Position numbers and translations under genes: made by a program
Part shown: positions 23,428-34,600 of the stretch, in pieces
Position numbering within the stretch: the first letter of the stretch is position 1
Layout: each line of letters starts with the position of its first letter
Notes under the pieces: model-generated
Seen by the model: only the letters and a program-made list of their open reading frames with translations
Database searches by the model: none
Told to the model about the DNA's origin: nothing
NCBI GenBank assembly: GCA_911728435.2
Contig: OU452199.1
Span: 3,916,860 to 3,980,859 of the forward strand
Direction: 5' to 3'
Source: Apoderus coryli
Taxonomy: Eukaryota > Arthropoda > Insecta > Coleoptera > Attelabidae
Length of the DNA stretch: 64,000 nt

Positions 23428-23769
23428 CTTCCTGGGTTTACTCTAACTTTACTAAAACTCTCAATTAGTTGCTGTTTGGTCTGACAACCATCCCTTGTCT
23501 GTCTCGTCCTCGTTTGAATTTGTCTTCTGCTACTGTGATCGTTTGTTTGACCATTTTTTGGCAAAGTTTTGGTCAATTCAGGACACACTAGAGTCGAGAG
23601 TTCTTTGCTATCATGGAATCCTTCAGTTCTACTATGACAGAAGCACTGGAATTATTGCTGAATCTTCCACGTTTGGATATCACGATATAGATTGTTTTTC
23701 GGAGTCGTTTAGGCGGTTTGGCCTCCCCTCACTTCGACCTGCAGAAGATCTTTTGTGAATGACTCTAAT
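23428..23769. other. Spacer between two minus-strand LINEs
   Basis: No domain seen. It may be the 3' UTR of the R1-like element that ends at 23770. Confidence 0.35.
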
Positions 23770-25640
23770 CTATGAATTGCCCAGCTGTCCCACACTTTTC
23801 ATAAAGTTTATGATTTCTCTGGGGGCTAAATTCCTTGCCTCGTCGGGTATTAGGGTCACCCCTCCAAGGTGTGTGCATTTAGCCAATTTTGACGGTCTGC
23901 AATGACCACTTCAAATGGGATTTCAAAATCATGTTTGCGTGGCAAGGCGTCCGACGGTTTTCTTCTTGAATCCAAAGGTATTAGATTCAGGATTCCTATG
24001 TGTCCCTCTAGATCGCCAGATTTGTATTCCATTACCTGTACCAGTTTCAGAGCGCTAATTGCTGCCTCTTTTTTGACTAGGACAGGCAAAGGTATTAGAT
24101 GCAGCAACGTTTCCATCGCTGCTGTGGGGCAAGCTCGCATTGCCCCTGTTATTCCTAAACATGCAAACCGTTGCAACTTTTGAAGACGGCATTGTATATG
24201 CTTAATATTAACTTTTGGCCACCATACTAATGAGGCGTATGTGACCATGGGTTTAATGACTGTTTGGTACACCCAGTATGTGAGCTTTGGCTTTAGCAGC
24301 CAAGTCCTACCGAGTAGCCTATGACACGTCCATATGGCCGCTGTGGCTTTCGATATGGTTTTCTCTATATGCTGATTCCAGATTAGTCGTTTATCCAGGA
24401 TTACTCCCAGGTAATGACTTTATCTATATCTTTATGAGTGACTTTATCCGAAAGGCAAATTTGCTCACCGCTGAGAGTGGGGTTAATAATGTCCACCTTT
24501 CTCTTTCTCGTGAATGGTACCAACACTGTTTTTTTCGGATTTATATTCAATCCCTCAGCGTCGCACCAGTTTTTAATTTTGTTTAATGCAATTTGCATGC
24601 GGTTGGATATAACCGATGTGTGTTTTCCCTTAACTGTGAGAACAATGTCGTCGGCGTAGCTTTGCAAAGTAAAGCCTGCCCTATTCATTTTTGAAATGAG
24701 ATGATCCAGCACTAGTGACCATAGAAGAGGGGACAGTACACCGCCTTGTGGGCATCCCCTAGCCGCTGTCACTGTTACAGACACTTCTCCTATTTCAGCC
24801 GTAATGACACGGTCTTTCAAAATTGCCTGAATCCATTTCACCAGTGAGGAGTCGACACTCCTCTCTTCTAGTGCTCTACTGATGGATTCATGTGAGGTAA
24901 TGTCAAAAGCACCCTCTATATCAATAAAGGCACATAAGGATACTTCTTTTGCCTTAAATGACTTCTCGATGTCTTTTACTAAGCAGTGCAAGGCATTAAT
25001 TGTAGATTTTCCCGCTTGGTAGGCGAATTGCCTTTTGTGAAGCGGTTTCCTATTTAAAGTTTCATTTCTTAGGTATTCGTCTATTATCTTTTCCATAGCT
25101 TTCAGTAGGAAGGAGGTTAGACTAATAGGCCTGTAGGACTTAGGGTCATCCTCTGTGGCGTCCTGTTTTCGGTATAAAGGCTACTCTAGTTTCCCTCCAA
25201 GCTTTGGGAATATGGCCGAGGATAAGGCTTGCTTTGAACAGTCTTTGCAACGATGGTTGCAGTATTTCCAGACCTTTCTGGAGGAGGGCCGGAAAAATTC
25301 GGTCCATACCTGGTGATTTGAAAGGCTGGAAACTGTTTATCGCCCATTCTATGCGATTTTTTGTGAATATTTTCCCCGCAAGTTTTTTACCAGAGGGGTT
25401 GGGTCTATATGGTACCCTTGCCGTTCCGGTAGCTGCTGGAGTTCGTTCACAGATTCGCGACCCTGGAAAGTGAGTTTGTAATAAGACTCTAAGACTTTTC
25501 GACCGATCATTAGTAAATTGGACATTTGGATCTTTGAGTAATCCTATGCCATTGGAGTGATCCTTCGATAGGACTTTCTGCAGTCGCTGTGCGATATAAG
25601 GATGGAAACTAGGCCGGGATTCACTAGAGATGCTATGCTA
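23770..25640 (-). pseudogene. R1/LOA-like LINE, RNase H deleted
   Basis: Reading from 25640: LLKDPNVQFTNDRSKSLRV and LLQTHFPGS, then FQPFKSPGMDRIFPALLQKG. A frameshift near 25170 leads to the palm (QFAYQAGKSTINALH; CAFIDIEGAFDIT; AARGCPQGGVLSPLLW; LQSYADDIVLTV with the catalytic aspartates). Another frameshift near 24400 leads to the thumb (WTCHRLLGRTWLLKPK; VIKPMVTYASLVWWPK). The text then jumps from NWLNAHTLEG straight to LIPDEARNLAPREIINFMKS, the end that normally follows RNase H. The RNase H domain is therefore missing. At least three frame breaks make it inactive. Confidence 0.8.
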
Positions 25641-25648
25641 AAGAGAAC

Positions 25649-25742
25649 TTAGAGCCTTGGCAGACCATACCCAATAGAGTTAACTTGATATGGGTCCCGG
25701 GGCACTCGGGAAGTGAGAGAGCAGATTGGCTGGCTGGGACAT
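25649..25742 (+). pseudogene. RNase H C-terminal fragment, opposite strand
   Basis: The plus strand reads VNLIWVPGHSGSERADWLAG, the last conserved RNase H block with the catalytic aspartate in ERADWLAG. It directly abuts the 5' side of the R1-like LINE but points the other way. It comes from an R1/LOA-like element, possibly through inversion. Confidence 0.65.
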
Positions 25743-26673
25743 ATTTGCATATAAAGAAAATAAAGCAACGTGTCTTGTAAACCGGTTATTAGTGTTCAAT
25801 CTCTGAAAGTCCTTCATCAGAGTCGATTTAGGGGCCTTCAGTACCTTTTTACATCTATGTAGTTTTTCATTATTTCCAGAATCAGTGAATTACGTGCACG
25901 TGTCTGGCATTCTTATCTCAAATAGGAGTTGAACATATGCTATAAAAGAAGTTTTGTGGAGTAGAAAAAATAAGTTACACCATTTGTAGTCAAAAACTTC
26001 TTCTTCTTACAAGGCAGATTAAGAAAACAATTTTCAAGCAGCACACATTCTAGAACGATAGAATCTAAAAAGAACAAGTTTGACAATATTTTCTCAAGCT
26101 ACTCGGTTAACAAATAACTTTTTGCATTTCGATTAGCGAAAACTTTCAGACCACCCTCGTAGCACACAATGATGTCGCCAGTATAATGAGGACAGAATAT
26201 CTAGTTGATGATTCTGCCATCCTCCACTGGTCAGATAACCATAATGAGAAACCAAACGGTTGGATAGACAAATATGTAGCTATGAATACATTGGTTGGTG
26301 GACATTATGGTTAACAGTACAGGCACGCGTCGCTCGGTCGTCTCCTTTTGCTATGGCCCGAGCGAGCACCAAGTGAAAGGCGGAAATTGTGTCCTCATCG
26401 TCAACTGCTGTAACTATACTGCTACTAGTAATAAGCAGAGGCGTACCAACTATTTTCATTCAAATAGAAAAACGATCTTCAACTCAAAGCCCTTGACCAC
26501 TTGAAACCCGTCTAAACATGTTCTTCATGAACGATGGCGAACGACCGTTGCTTAGTTTCCTTCCCTGTTATGGTCGTTTTTACTAGACCTAGACCCCTGT
26601 CATCTCTTGATATCTCAAAAATGGTTTATTTAATCGGAAGTAAACAAGAACACTTTTTTTTGTTGAAGGCTCA
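25743..26673. other. No gene seen
   Basis: Several open frames but no family motif. The sequence around 26310-26410 is richer in GC and has no detected homology that I can name. Confidence 0.35.
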
Positions 26674-26681
26674 GTCTACTC

Positions 26682-27718
26682 CAGTGCTTCCCAAAGTGGT
26701 CCAGGAAGACTCGACGGGGATCTACATTGGCGTGAAAAAGATGGGGGTCCACGAAAAATTCTCTGGTTTACTAGAAAATACTCAAACAGTTAACGAAGCA
26801 AAAAAATTAAAAATTTTCGGCGATTTTTGACAGGCTATATTTCGGTGAAAAATGGCATTTTGCATGCAACAGATGACGCGAAAAATTAATATTGCAAATT
26901 TTGTGCTCTACAGCACATTCTTAAAGGATTTTTTTCCAGTTAGGACCAGATAGCCTGTTTCTATAGCATTAATTTCCTTTTTTAAAACCTCCCTGAATTC
27001 GGTGCATGTTTATCAAGATTCTACTCACTTTTTGAAAGTAAAGATCCAGATTTAAAAGAAAACCTGATCAAATTGAAATCAGAAATGGCGTGTTTGAGAG
27101 ATTTGCAGTCACAAGGGGGCAGCCTAGATTTAGCAGCAACAAAGGGTGTCATTTTGGCGTTTCTTGGAAAATTTTATCCCAGGTTCCAAACTTCAAAGGC
27201 AGAATGTCTTGATGAGGATATTCAGGCATACGTTCAACATTTAAATGTCCTGCAGGAGGACCTCAAAAATGGATTTGAATATATTCTGATGATGGAAGTA
27301 CCACCATGGATCATTGTCTCCCCATTTGATGAAACGGAAGTGGCGAATGTGTTATTAGAAGAGGAGCAACTCGAGTCTAGCACCAATGAGCAGCTAGGCT
27401 GTGGGAAATTGCAAGAAAAGCGGTTATTCATTACAAAACTAAGCCCAAATAGTAACTAGTACATCCTTCATTTTTAAATCATTTTAATAAATATGTACTA
27501 CACAAGAAAACATATTATTTTTCTCTTTATTTTTACCACTAGGTACTCCGAATTTAGGGATGGAGTTCAGCCGCGACCCAAATTTCCATCGATAGATCTA
27601 ATCTTCACATTGTTTGACGACTTTTGGGAATATGGTCGAAAGGTCACAGAAGGGGGTCCACCAAAATCAGGACAATATTGAAAGTGGCCTACGGAAAAAC
27701 AAAGTTTGGGACCCTCTG
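26682..27718 (+). mobile_element. hAT transposon, 1037 bp, with perfect 8-bp target duplication
   Basis: The left end CAGTGCTTCCCAAAGTGGTCC matches the inverted right end CAGAGGGTCCCAAACTTTG. GTCTACTC lies directly outside both ends (26674-26681 and 27719-27726). The C-A-G start, the TTCCCAAA core and the 8-bp duplication with TCTA in it are standard for hAT. Inside is only the C-terminal part of a transposase, so it is a deletion derivative. Confidence 0.88.
27017..27459 (+). pseudogene. C-terminal hAT transposase remnant (ZBED5-like)
   Basis: The frame reads DPDLKENLIKLKSEM, FLGKFYPRFQTSK, HLNVLQEDLKNGFEYIL and VPPWIIVSPFD. This order matches the region after the catalytic centre in hAT transposases related to ZBED5-type proteins. 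The BED finger and the catalytic residues are absent. About 147 codons stay open. Confidence 0.68.
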
Positions 27719-27726
27719 GTCTACTC

Positions 27727-28014
27727 AGTCTTTATTATACAGGGTGGTAAAAATTTAAGCACGAAAACCCTATTTTACGAGGTTCCTACTTATGATCATT
27801 ATATAAAATGTTTGTTAGATATTATACAGAGTACTTGAAAGGTTTTTCAAGAACGACTGGCACCTTTTAGGGGTCTATATCTCTGTAGGAAGGCCAGTAG
27901 GAAAAAAAATTGTTATCTTATTATTGTTTCATGTTCTTTATCCGAGAGATTTCCTACATTTTCCGGAACACCATGTATATAAAAATGTTGTTCTTTTGCT
28001 CTCCTATTTCAATG
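27727..28014. other. Short non-coding spacer
   Basis: Contains TACAGGGTGG at 27738 and ACACCATGTATAT near 27967, which look like decayed ends of small elements. Confidence 0.4.
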
Positions 28015-28566
28015 CTCTATTTTTTTCAAAATATTCCTCATGAAGATCTATACACTTTTGCATGCGTTTGAATCAATTGTCGAAGCACTTTTGCCATTCT
28101 GCTTGAGGTATCTCCAAAACATGCATTCTGAATGCAGCAACCGCTTCTTCAGGTGTCGAAAAACGTTGATCTCTCAGTTTATTTTTTACGTACGGGAATA
28201 AAAAGAAGTCATTCGGTGCCAAGTCAAGACTATACGTCGGATGACTCATCAAATCGATGTTTTGGGTGCTCAAAAATGCAGTTGTTTGAGCCGATGTGTG
28301 AGAGCTCGCATTGTCGTGGTGAAGAGTGACACGTCTTCAGCGGTTGGTTTTCCTGATTTCCTGCAAGACAACCGGCAAACAAATCGTTGTGTACCACTCG
28401 GAATTGGCTGTTCTGCGTTGTTCTAGTGGTACGGTTACGATATGTCCAGTTTTTCCGAAAAAACAGGCAACCATTTGCTTGGAAGTGCTTCGTGCGCGAA
28501 CAACTTTTGTTGGATTTGGCTCATCTTGAAACACCCACACAGTCGACTGCTGTTTACTTTCGGGCT
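28015..28566 (-). pseudogene. 3' part of a mariner transposase (copy A)
   Basis: Closely similar to 57050-57570 (copy B). The minus strand reads FLSTQNIDLMSHPTYSLDLA followed by PNDFFLFPYVKNKLRDQRFS and IPQAEWQKCFDN: the third catalytic block and the C-terminus of mariner. The upstream part is in another frame. Similarity to copy B ends at about 28566, where BEL/Pao sequence begins; the opposite end of the same mariner reappears at 30542-30638. Confidence 0.82.
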
Positions 28567-30244
28567 CACAAGTGGGTACCGACAAAATTAAATGTTGCAG
28601 ACGAAGCTACGAGATGGAATATAAAAGAAATTGACAAACGCGACATCGTTTCAGAGGAATAGTTTTCTGGACCTAAGTTTTTAAAATTAGAAAAAGAATT
28701 TTGGCCAAAAGAAGAACGTGAGGATTTTAATCAATACGAAATAGACGAAATGAAATCATGTCAAAAATTAGAAAGAGTATGTCTAGTCGTAGAATTTAAA
28801 GATATTTTACCTGAAATTAGAAGATTTTCGAAATATATGAAATTACTGAGAAGCACAGCATGGTGTCTAAGGTTTATTAAAAAATTGAAGAAAGATAATT
28901 ATGAAACGTCGAAATATTTATCTCTACAAGAAGTCCAGGAAGCTGAAGATGTGTGGATTAAGCAGTCTCAGCGAGAAAGTTTCGGCAAAGAGCTACAATG
29001 TTTAAAAACTGGAGAATTCATAACCAAAAAATCAAAGTTAATTGCCTTGTCTGAACTTCAAGAAGGAATAATTGTACTAAGTGGAAGAACAAAGCTAGCA
29101 ACATCCATGGTAGAAAGTGCGAAATCTCCTGCAATTTTAGACCCGAAACATGAATTTACGAAACTTCTCTTGCAATTTTATCATGAAAAGTATAATCACC
29201 AAGGTGTGGAACTAATTTTGAACGAGATCAGACAGAAGTTTTGGATACTTAAAGGTCGAGCAGCTGTCAAAGATGCAAAAATGAGAAAGTGAAGCCGACA
29301 GCACCACTGATGGGACTACTTCCCGAATGTAGACTGCAGAGACAGCACAAGCCATTTGTTGACCTAGGAATGGATTACTTTGGACCTATAAATGTTGCAA
29401 TAGGACGAAGAAAAAAAAACGATGGGGTGTTCTGTTTACGTGTTTATCAGTGCGTGCAATTCATCTCGAGATAGCACACAGTCTTAATACCAATTCAGCA
29501 ATCATGGCGATCGAAAGAATGACAGCTAGACGAGGTAATGCGAGAAGAATTTTCTGTGACAACTGGACCAACTTTGTAGGTGCAGCTAAAGAACTAAAGT
29601 TGGCAATAGATGAGATGAAGAAAAGTGGAATAGAAAATGATTTAAATGTCACAGGAATTGAATTTAAATTTAACCCTCCAGGTGCACCTCACATGGAAGG
29701 TGTTTGGGAAAGACTCATACAGTCCGTAAAACGTATTATTGGAAAAATCCTACATGATCAGTCCTTAAAAGAAGAAACGTTACTTACTCTATTTGCTGAA
29801 GCTGAGAACTTAGTTAATTCGAGGCCTATAACGAAAGTTTCACTTGATCCAAATGATCCTGAAGCGTTAACACCCAACCATTTCTTATTGGGATCATCAA
29901 ACGGTGAAGGTTTGCCAATATCAACTGCAACGGCGAATAATTTAAGATCAGAGTGGGGCAAATGTAGGCTCTTAAGCGATATGTTCTGGAAAAGATGGAT
30001 TCGTGAGTATCTTCCCACACTGAATAAGAGGAACAAATGGACAATAGATCAAGCACCGTTGAAAATTGGTGATATTGTAGTGTTAGTTGACGATAACTGT
30101 CCAAGATATAAATGGAAGATGGGAAAAATATCTGCCTTGTATCCTGGTCCCGATCAAAGAATACGTGTTGTCGATGTTACTACGATGAACAACACCTATC
30201 GAAGACCAGTCAATCGTTTATGTAAATTAGAAGTTGACGAATGA
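28567..30244 (+). pseudogene. BEL/Pao retrotransposon, 3' half of pol
   Basis: Enters in the RNase H end (WVPTKLNVADEATRW), followed by the integrase zinc-binding region (FYHEKYNHQGVELILNEIRQ) and, after frame breaks near 29290 and 29450, the integrase core. DLGMDYFGP carries the first catalytic aspartate, IFCDNWTNFVGA the second and MEGVWERLIQS the glutamate. The end of the protein (RYKWKMGKISALYPG; RVVDVTT) stops at 30244. Gag, protease and reverse transcriptase are absent. Integrase would insert DNA copies of the element; here the frame is broken twice. Confidence 0.85.
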
Positions 30245-30306
30245 ATCTCCCTTTGAATACCACGAGAATAGTAGAAAACTACGAGTTTCTCTACCAGCAG
30301 GGAGGA

Positions 30307-30541
30307 TGTTGTTTTATTTGTTATCGTTTCATATTTTAAAAGAACACTATGTATATAATTTAAATAATGTTAATGTTTACACTAGGTATAATTTGATATA
30401 TCCAGTAAGTTGTTATTTTTTAATGAAAAAAATGAATTAATGATTGAATTGTCAAGAAAAACGTCAGAAAAAAATAAAGAATTTTTGAAGTAAAATTAAA
30501 AGAAAATCATTGAAACCTTGTTATTCGAAATAAAAATAACA
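30307..30541 (+). repeat. 3' LTR of the BEL/Pao element
   Basis: A purine run (GCAGGGAGGA) ends just before TGTTGTTTTATTTG at 30307, and AAATAAAAATAACA ends at 30541, where mariner sequence resumes. TG...CA borders, a polypurine tract and an AATAAA inside fit a 235-bp LTR. The 5' LTR is missing. Confidence 0.7.
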
Positions 30542-30638
30542 TATAACCTCAAAAATGTCCAACTTTATGATAGAACTGTCAGTTGCCAGATTGCAACACC
30601 AGGGTTGCCAAATCCCGAAATATAAAAGGCAACCCTCG
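30542..30638 (-). mobile_element. 5' end of mariner copy A
   Basis: 97 bp almost identical to 58138-58234 of mariner copy B, ending in CCCTCG followed by TA. It carries the 5' terminal inverted repeat of the mariner whose other half lies at 28015-28566. The middle of the gene was lost together with the 5' part of the BEL element. Confidence 0.85.
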
Positions 30639-30640
30639 TA

Positions 30641-31547
30641 TTTCAATTTGTTTGAGTTGGGTTGGGTTACCGAACCTGACAAAAGAAAAAATAAGGTTCA
30701 AAAAAGAATACTACTACTACTACGACCTAAGTTTTTCAGAATATTATTAACAAAAAACTAAATTAAAATAAATCAATTAACTCCACTCCTAATATGGGAC
30801 TATTTCATTAATTCTAAAGCTTTTTTGAATCTTTTGGTCGAATGATGAATCTTGCCGGGAATTCGGGACATTAGGATGAATCTGGTGGAGGCCATTCAAA
30901 GGCCATTGCAGTTCAAAACTCACCGAATTCAGGTAGGTATATGGATAGGACTCCATCTGATTCAATCTACGCCACTGTCTGTAAAAACTGTTAATGCTAT
31001 ACGTTGTCTTAAGGTAAGTAAGTAGGTATCGTTACTTATCTATTATTGTCTTATTCAATAATAATTTTATGTGGCAACTCGACAGATTGAAATTCAGTGC
31101 CGGACTTGTATCATGAACAAAAGAAATCTTTTGTTTTTCTTTATTGGCATTATGTGTTTAATTAACAATGTGTACGTATTAAGATACCTACGTTAATATG
31201 GATTGTTGCTACGTGTTGGTATTTGCCACTTTCCAAAATTGTTACATTGTCGTCTGCATATTTATTTTGGGTACATAATGCCGACGCAATGTTCCGTCAA
31301 GTTTTTATATAAAAAATCATAAATCACTTTTCAACGTAGAATAAGATGTACTAATCTGTTTTATTACAGGGCCATTCGTAAAGTTATTGTAACGAAAATT
31401 ATTTTTTCCTTATGGGACACCCTGTATAAATTTGGATTTTTTTACAGCCCCTAAAATTGAGATAATGTTTCTGTTAATACACACACCGGCAAGATAAATT
31501 GTATGAAATTAAAGATATTTATTTTATTTATTTCTTGTGGTGCCTAG
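30641..31547. other. No gene seen
   Basis: AT-rich. CACCCTGTA lies at 31418. A short inverted pair (ACAGGGCCATTCG near 31366 and ATGGGACACCCTGTA) may be a minimal MITE. Confidence 0.35.
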
Positions 31548-31555
31548 GTCTAGAC

Positions 31556-32600
31556 CAGCGGTTCCCAAAGTGGGCGATAACGCCCCCTTGTGGGCGCTGC
31601 AGGCCTAAAGGGGGGCGGTAAGAGACCCTGAAAAAAATGGAGGCGTTGTGTAGAGGCTTGGGGGGCGATTTGTAATTTTATCTAGCTAGAAGGACTCTTA
31701 GACACCGACTGAGCTCTCGACTCTCGCCTACAACTTGTGAACATCAACTAATATTAATTAAGATATTGCTCAAACTCGGTTCGATATTTCTCTCCGCGTA
31801 GTTCATATATCTGTACTGTTTTACACAGTAAATAAATGAAAAATCATGTCAATCGGTCGCTCCGTTTCGAAATGAAAGCTGGCTGAAAACATTGAAGGAT
31901 CATTGTGCAATCATCTGAGGACTAGTCAATTCTCAATTCAGCTCGATGAGTCCACTTTACCAACTAATGAAGCATTGTTGCTGTCTTACGTGAGGTTTAT
32001 TAAAGATGAGAAAATATGTGAAGATGTATTGTTTGCTAGAAATTTAGAGACCGATACAAAAGGCGAAACCATATTCAATACATTGGAAAAGTTTTGTGAT
32101 GAGAAAGAGATTCCAGATGTCCTTGCTGTACTTTGCGTTATTCATAGACAACATTTGGTTGCTAGAAACTTAAGTGAACGACTATTTCAATCACTGCAAT
32201 ATGTCATCAAAGCAGTCAATAAAATCCGTAACAGCTCTTTGAATGATAGATTATTTCATCAGCTTTGTGTTACTAATGACGAAGATTTCAACCGTTTGTT
32301 GCTTCATACTGAAGTGCGTTGGCTATCAAGAGGCTCGATTTTACAACCTGTTTGACTCTGTGATAGAGTTCTTGGAAACTAAAGATATAAAGGATTGCGC
32401 AACAAGCTCATTACATCAAAGAATGATATAGCTTACATGACAGACCTGTATAAATTGTTCAACGACATGAATCTCCAACTGCAAGGCGATGAACTAAATT
32501 TAATTAAAACAAAAAATGTCGTTGCTGCTTTCGCAGCCAAACTGCTTCTGCACAAAAAGAATATGGGCAGACGTGAGTTTCAAAATTTCGCTTAATTATG
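31556..32600 (+). mobile_element. hAT transposon remnant, right end lost
   Basis: Starts CAGCGGTTCCCAAAGTGGG, typical of hAT, and is preceded by GTCTAGAC (31548-31555), which fits the hAT target preference. A transposase remnant follows. I could not find the other end or the second target copy. Confidence 0.7.
31880..32597 (+). pseudogene. hAT transposase remnant (ZBED-like)
   Basis: The frame reads DESTLPTNEALLLSYVRFIK, then FARNLETDTKGETIFNTL and CVIHRQHLVARNLSERL, then LLLHTEVRWLSRGS, all conserved in hAT transposases of the ZBED5/SCAND3 kind. Between LAVL and CVIHRQH the stretch that carries the second catalytic aspartate is deleted. After a stop at 32355 the sequence continues in other frames (FDSVIEFLETKDI; MTDLYKLFNDMNLQLQGDEL). 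Confidence 0.78.
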
Positions 32601-33278
32601 TATAGAAATAAATAGAAAATTTCAAATGACTCATGGTGCAGATTATAATGAAAAAAATTGATTTCCAGCGTTACATTATCCAAATAATATAAAATAGGGG
32701 TTGAACAAATGCTGAGAAATAACACACAACAAATAAAAAATAAAAGAGAGTTTATTCGTGGTGTACGTTTTCTGTATCCGGTGGAGCATGTCGTCCGGTG
32801 TCCATATTACTTCCATATAATGTTTGTAACCGTCATCTCAATTTCCCCCGCATTTATTTTCCCGCGTTATAATGTTTTATAGGTGTAGTAGCAATCGCAA
32901 GGTGCATACGAGGTATTTTTTGTGTGTATGTTGTGTGTGTTATACCTACCTATCGAAGTACGGATATCTACAGGAAAGAGGGTGACTGACTATCCATTAA
33001 CGGAGAGATACACGGAATCTACATCATGCACTATCACTAGTTATTGCTTCGATAAAAAGCAACTATTCTATTGCTTTTTAAACAGCAAAAATATATATAA
33101 AAGAACACAACCGAAAAGGTACGTGATATTAATAAAAAAGTGCTTCAAATCAATGAACGTCAACATTAAATTTGAGCCGATGATGGGTGACATTAATACA
33201 ATGAACGTTCGTACATAAATTCGGTAGCGAATTCTGTACGTTGAATTAATAAATAAAGAACATAAATTTATGCTCGCC
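32601..33278. other. No gene seen
   Basis: AT-rich; the end of this stretch contains TAAATTTATGCTCGCC, which leads into the 65-bp tandem array. Confidence 0.35.
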
Positions 33279-33538
33279 GGTTATTGATCTTACGAATGAT
33301 GGACATTAATTTATAACTCCTGTACGTTAAAACGATGTTACCAGGTTGTTAATGTTACGAACGATGAAGATTAGTTTATGTCTCCAATACGTAAAACCGA
33401 TGTTAGCTGGTTATTAATGTTACGAACGATGAACATTAATCTATGACTTTTGTACATTAAACCGATGTCTGAAGGTTATTAATGTTACGAACGAGAAACA
33501 TGAATCTATGACTTTTGTACGTTAAACCAATGTTAGCT
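33279..33538. repeat. Four tandem copies of a 65-bp repeat
   Basis: Units at 33279-33343, 33344-33408, 33409-33473 and 33474-33538, each exactly 65 bp, starting GGTTATTAATGTTACGAACG. The first unit is the most diverged and units 3 and 4 the closest. A decayed piece continues to about 33640. Non-coding; probably a minisatellite within a larger element. Confidence 0.88.
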
Positions 33539-33889
33539 GATTATTACATTGGGTTATAATAATTGTTTTACGTAATTGTGTTCGCCGGAAATTATTATTA
33601 CGAAAGATTGAGATTATTGTTCTGTATTCAATCAATAATCGCGAGCATATAGGTACATATGTATTATGTGTACTGCAAAGTGCAGTATGGTTCAAATATA
33701 CTAGTACCAATGGTTAGAGAATTTAAAAGCCCAAATAAGACTCAAAATTATCTTGCTGTACGTTCATTGATTTGATGCACCTGCTTTGTAAATAAATTAA
33801 ATCATATTTGTACGACACTCGAAATCTAAAGGCTTTATTTTTAATTTAGTTAATATTAAATGCTAAACATGTCAGATTCGTCTGTCGTC

Positions 33890-34600
33890 TGAGGTGAAAA
33901 GGGAGAAAAAACTATATTTGGAAACTAAAGTCCGCGGAAATTCTTCTAAACAAAATTAGAAATTATTACGAGATCTAAACATTTATGCAAGGGAAAATAT
34001 CACAATACCGTCTTTTATTCATGATGTTGATAATATTAATGATTTTTTTGTGGCCACTTCTACCAACAATCCGGACCCAGGAACGATCAATTTTTACTTA
34101 GGTAATAAAATTAGGCCTGATATTAACTTTGAATTTACAATGGTGGATCATGGGGAGATACTTGATGCATTGCTTGGGATTAAGTCAAATGCTGTAGGCA
34201 GTGACATGATCACTATTGATATGCTAGTAGTCGTAGTTGTCCGTTTATAATGCCCTTTATACAGCATCTAGTTAATTACTATATAGAAACGAGGAACTTC
34301 CCAACATGTTGGAAAGAATCCAATGTCATTCCAATCCCAAAACTAAAACTCCATCAACGTTTAAGGATCTTATAGACCGATTAATATACTCCCAGCGATC
34401 TCCAAGGTTATTGAGAGAGTGATCTGCAATCAAATATATCTTGATGGGCATGGGTTGTTGTCGGAGGTCCAGTCTGGGTTCCGTCAGGGTCACAGTTGCT
34501 CCACGACATGACTTAAAATACTGGATGATGCATTGGGGGCGGTAGATCAGGGTCGATTGACGGCATTGCTGCTGTTGGACTACGCAAGGGGCATTTAACC
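33890..34600 (+). pseudogene. Jockey-like LINE, upstream part (interrupted)
   Basis: Reads LNIYARENITIPSFIHDVD, EILDALLGIKSNAVGSDMIT, then after frame breaks NVIPIPK, PISILPAISKVIERVICNQI, LLSEVQSGFRQGHSC and LTALLLLDYARG, the first reverse transcriptase blocks in order. At 34600 a DNA element interrupts it in the middle of the LDYARAFD block; the LINE resumes at about 35700. Multiple frameshifts. Confidence 0.72.

Noticed and set aside
33279..33538. CRISPR array
   Set aside because: The units are direct 65-bp repeats without spacers, in a eukaryotic genome.
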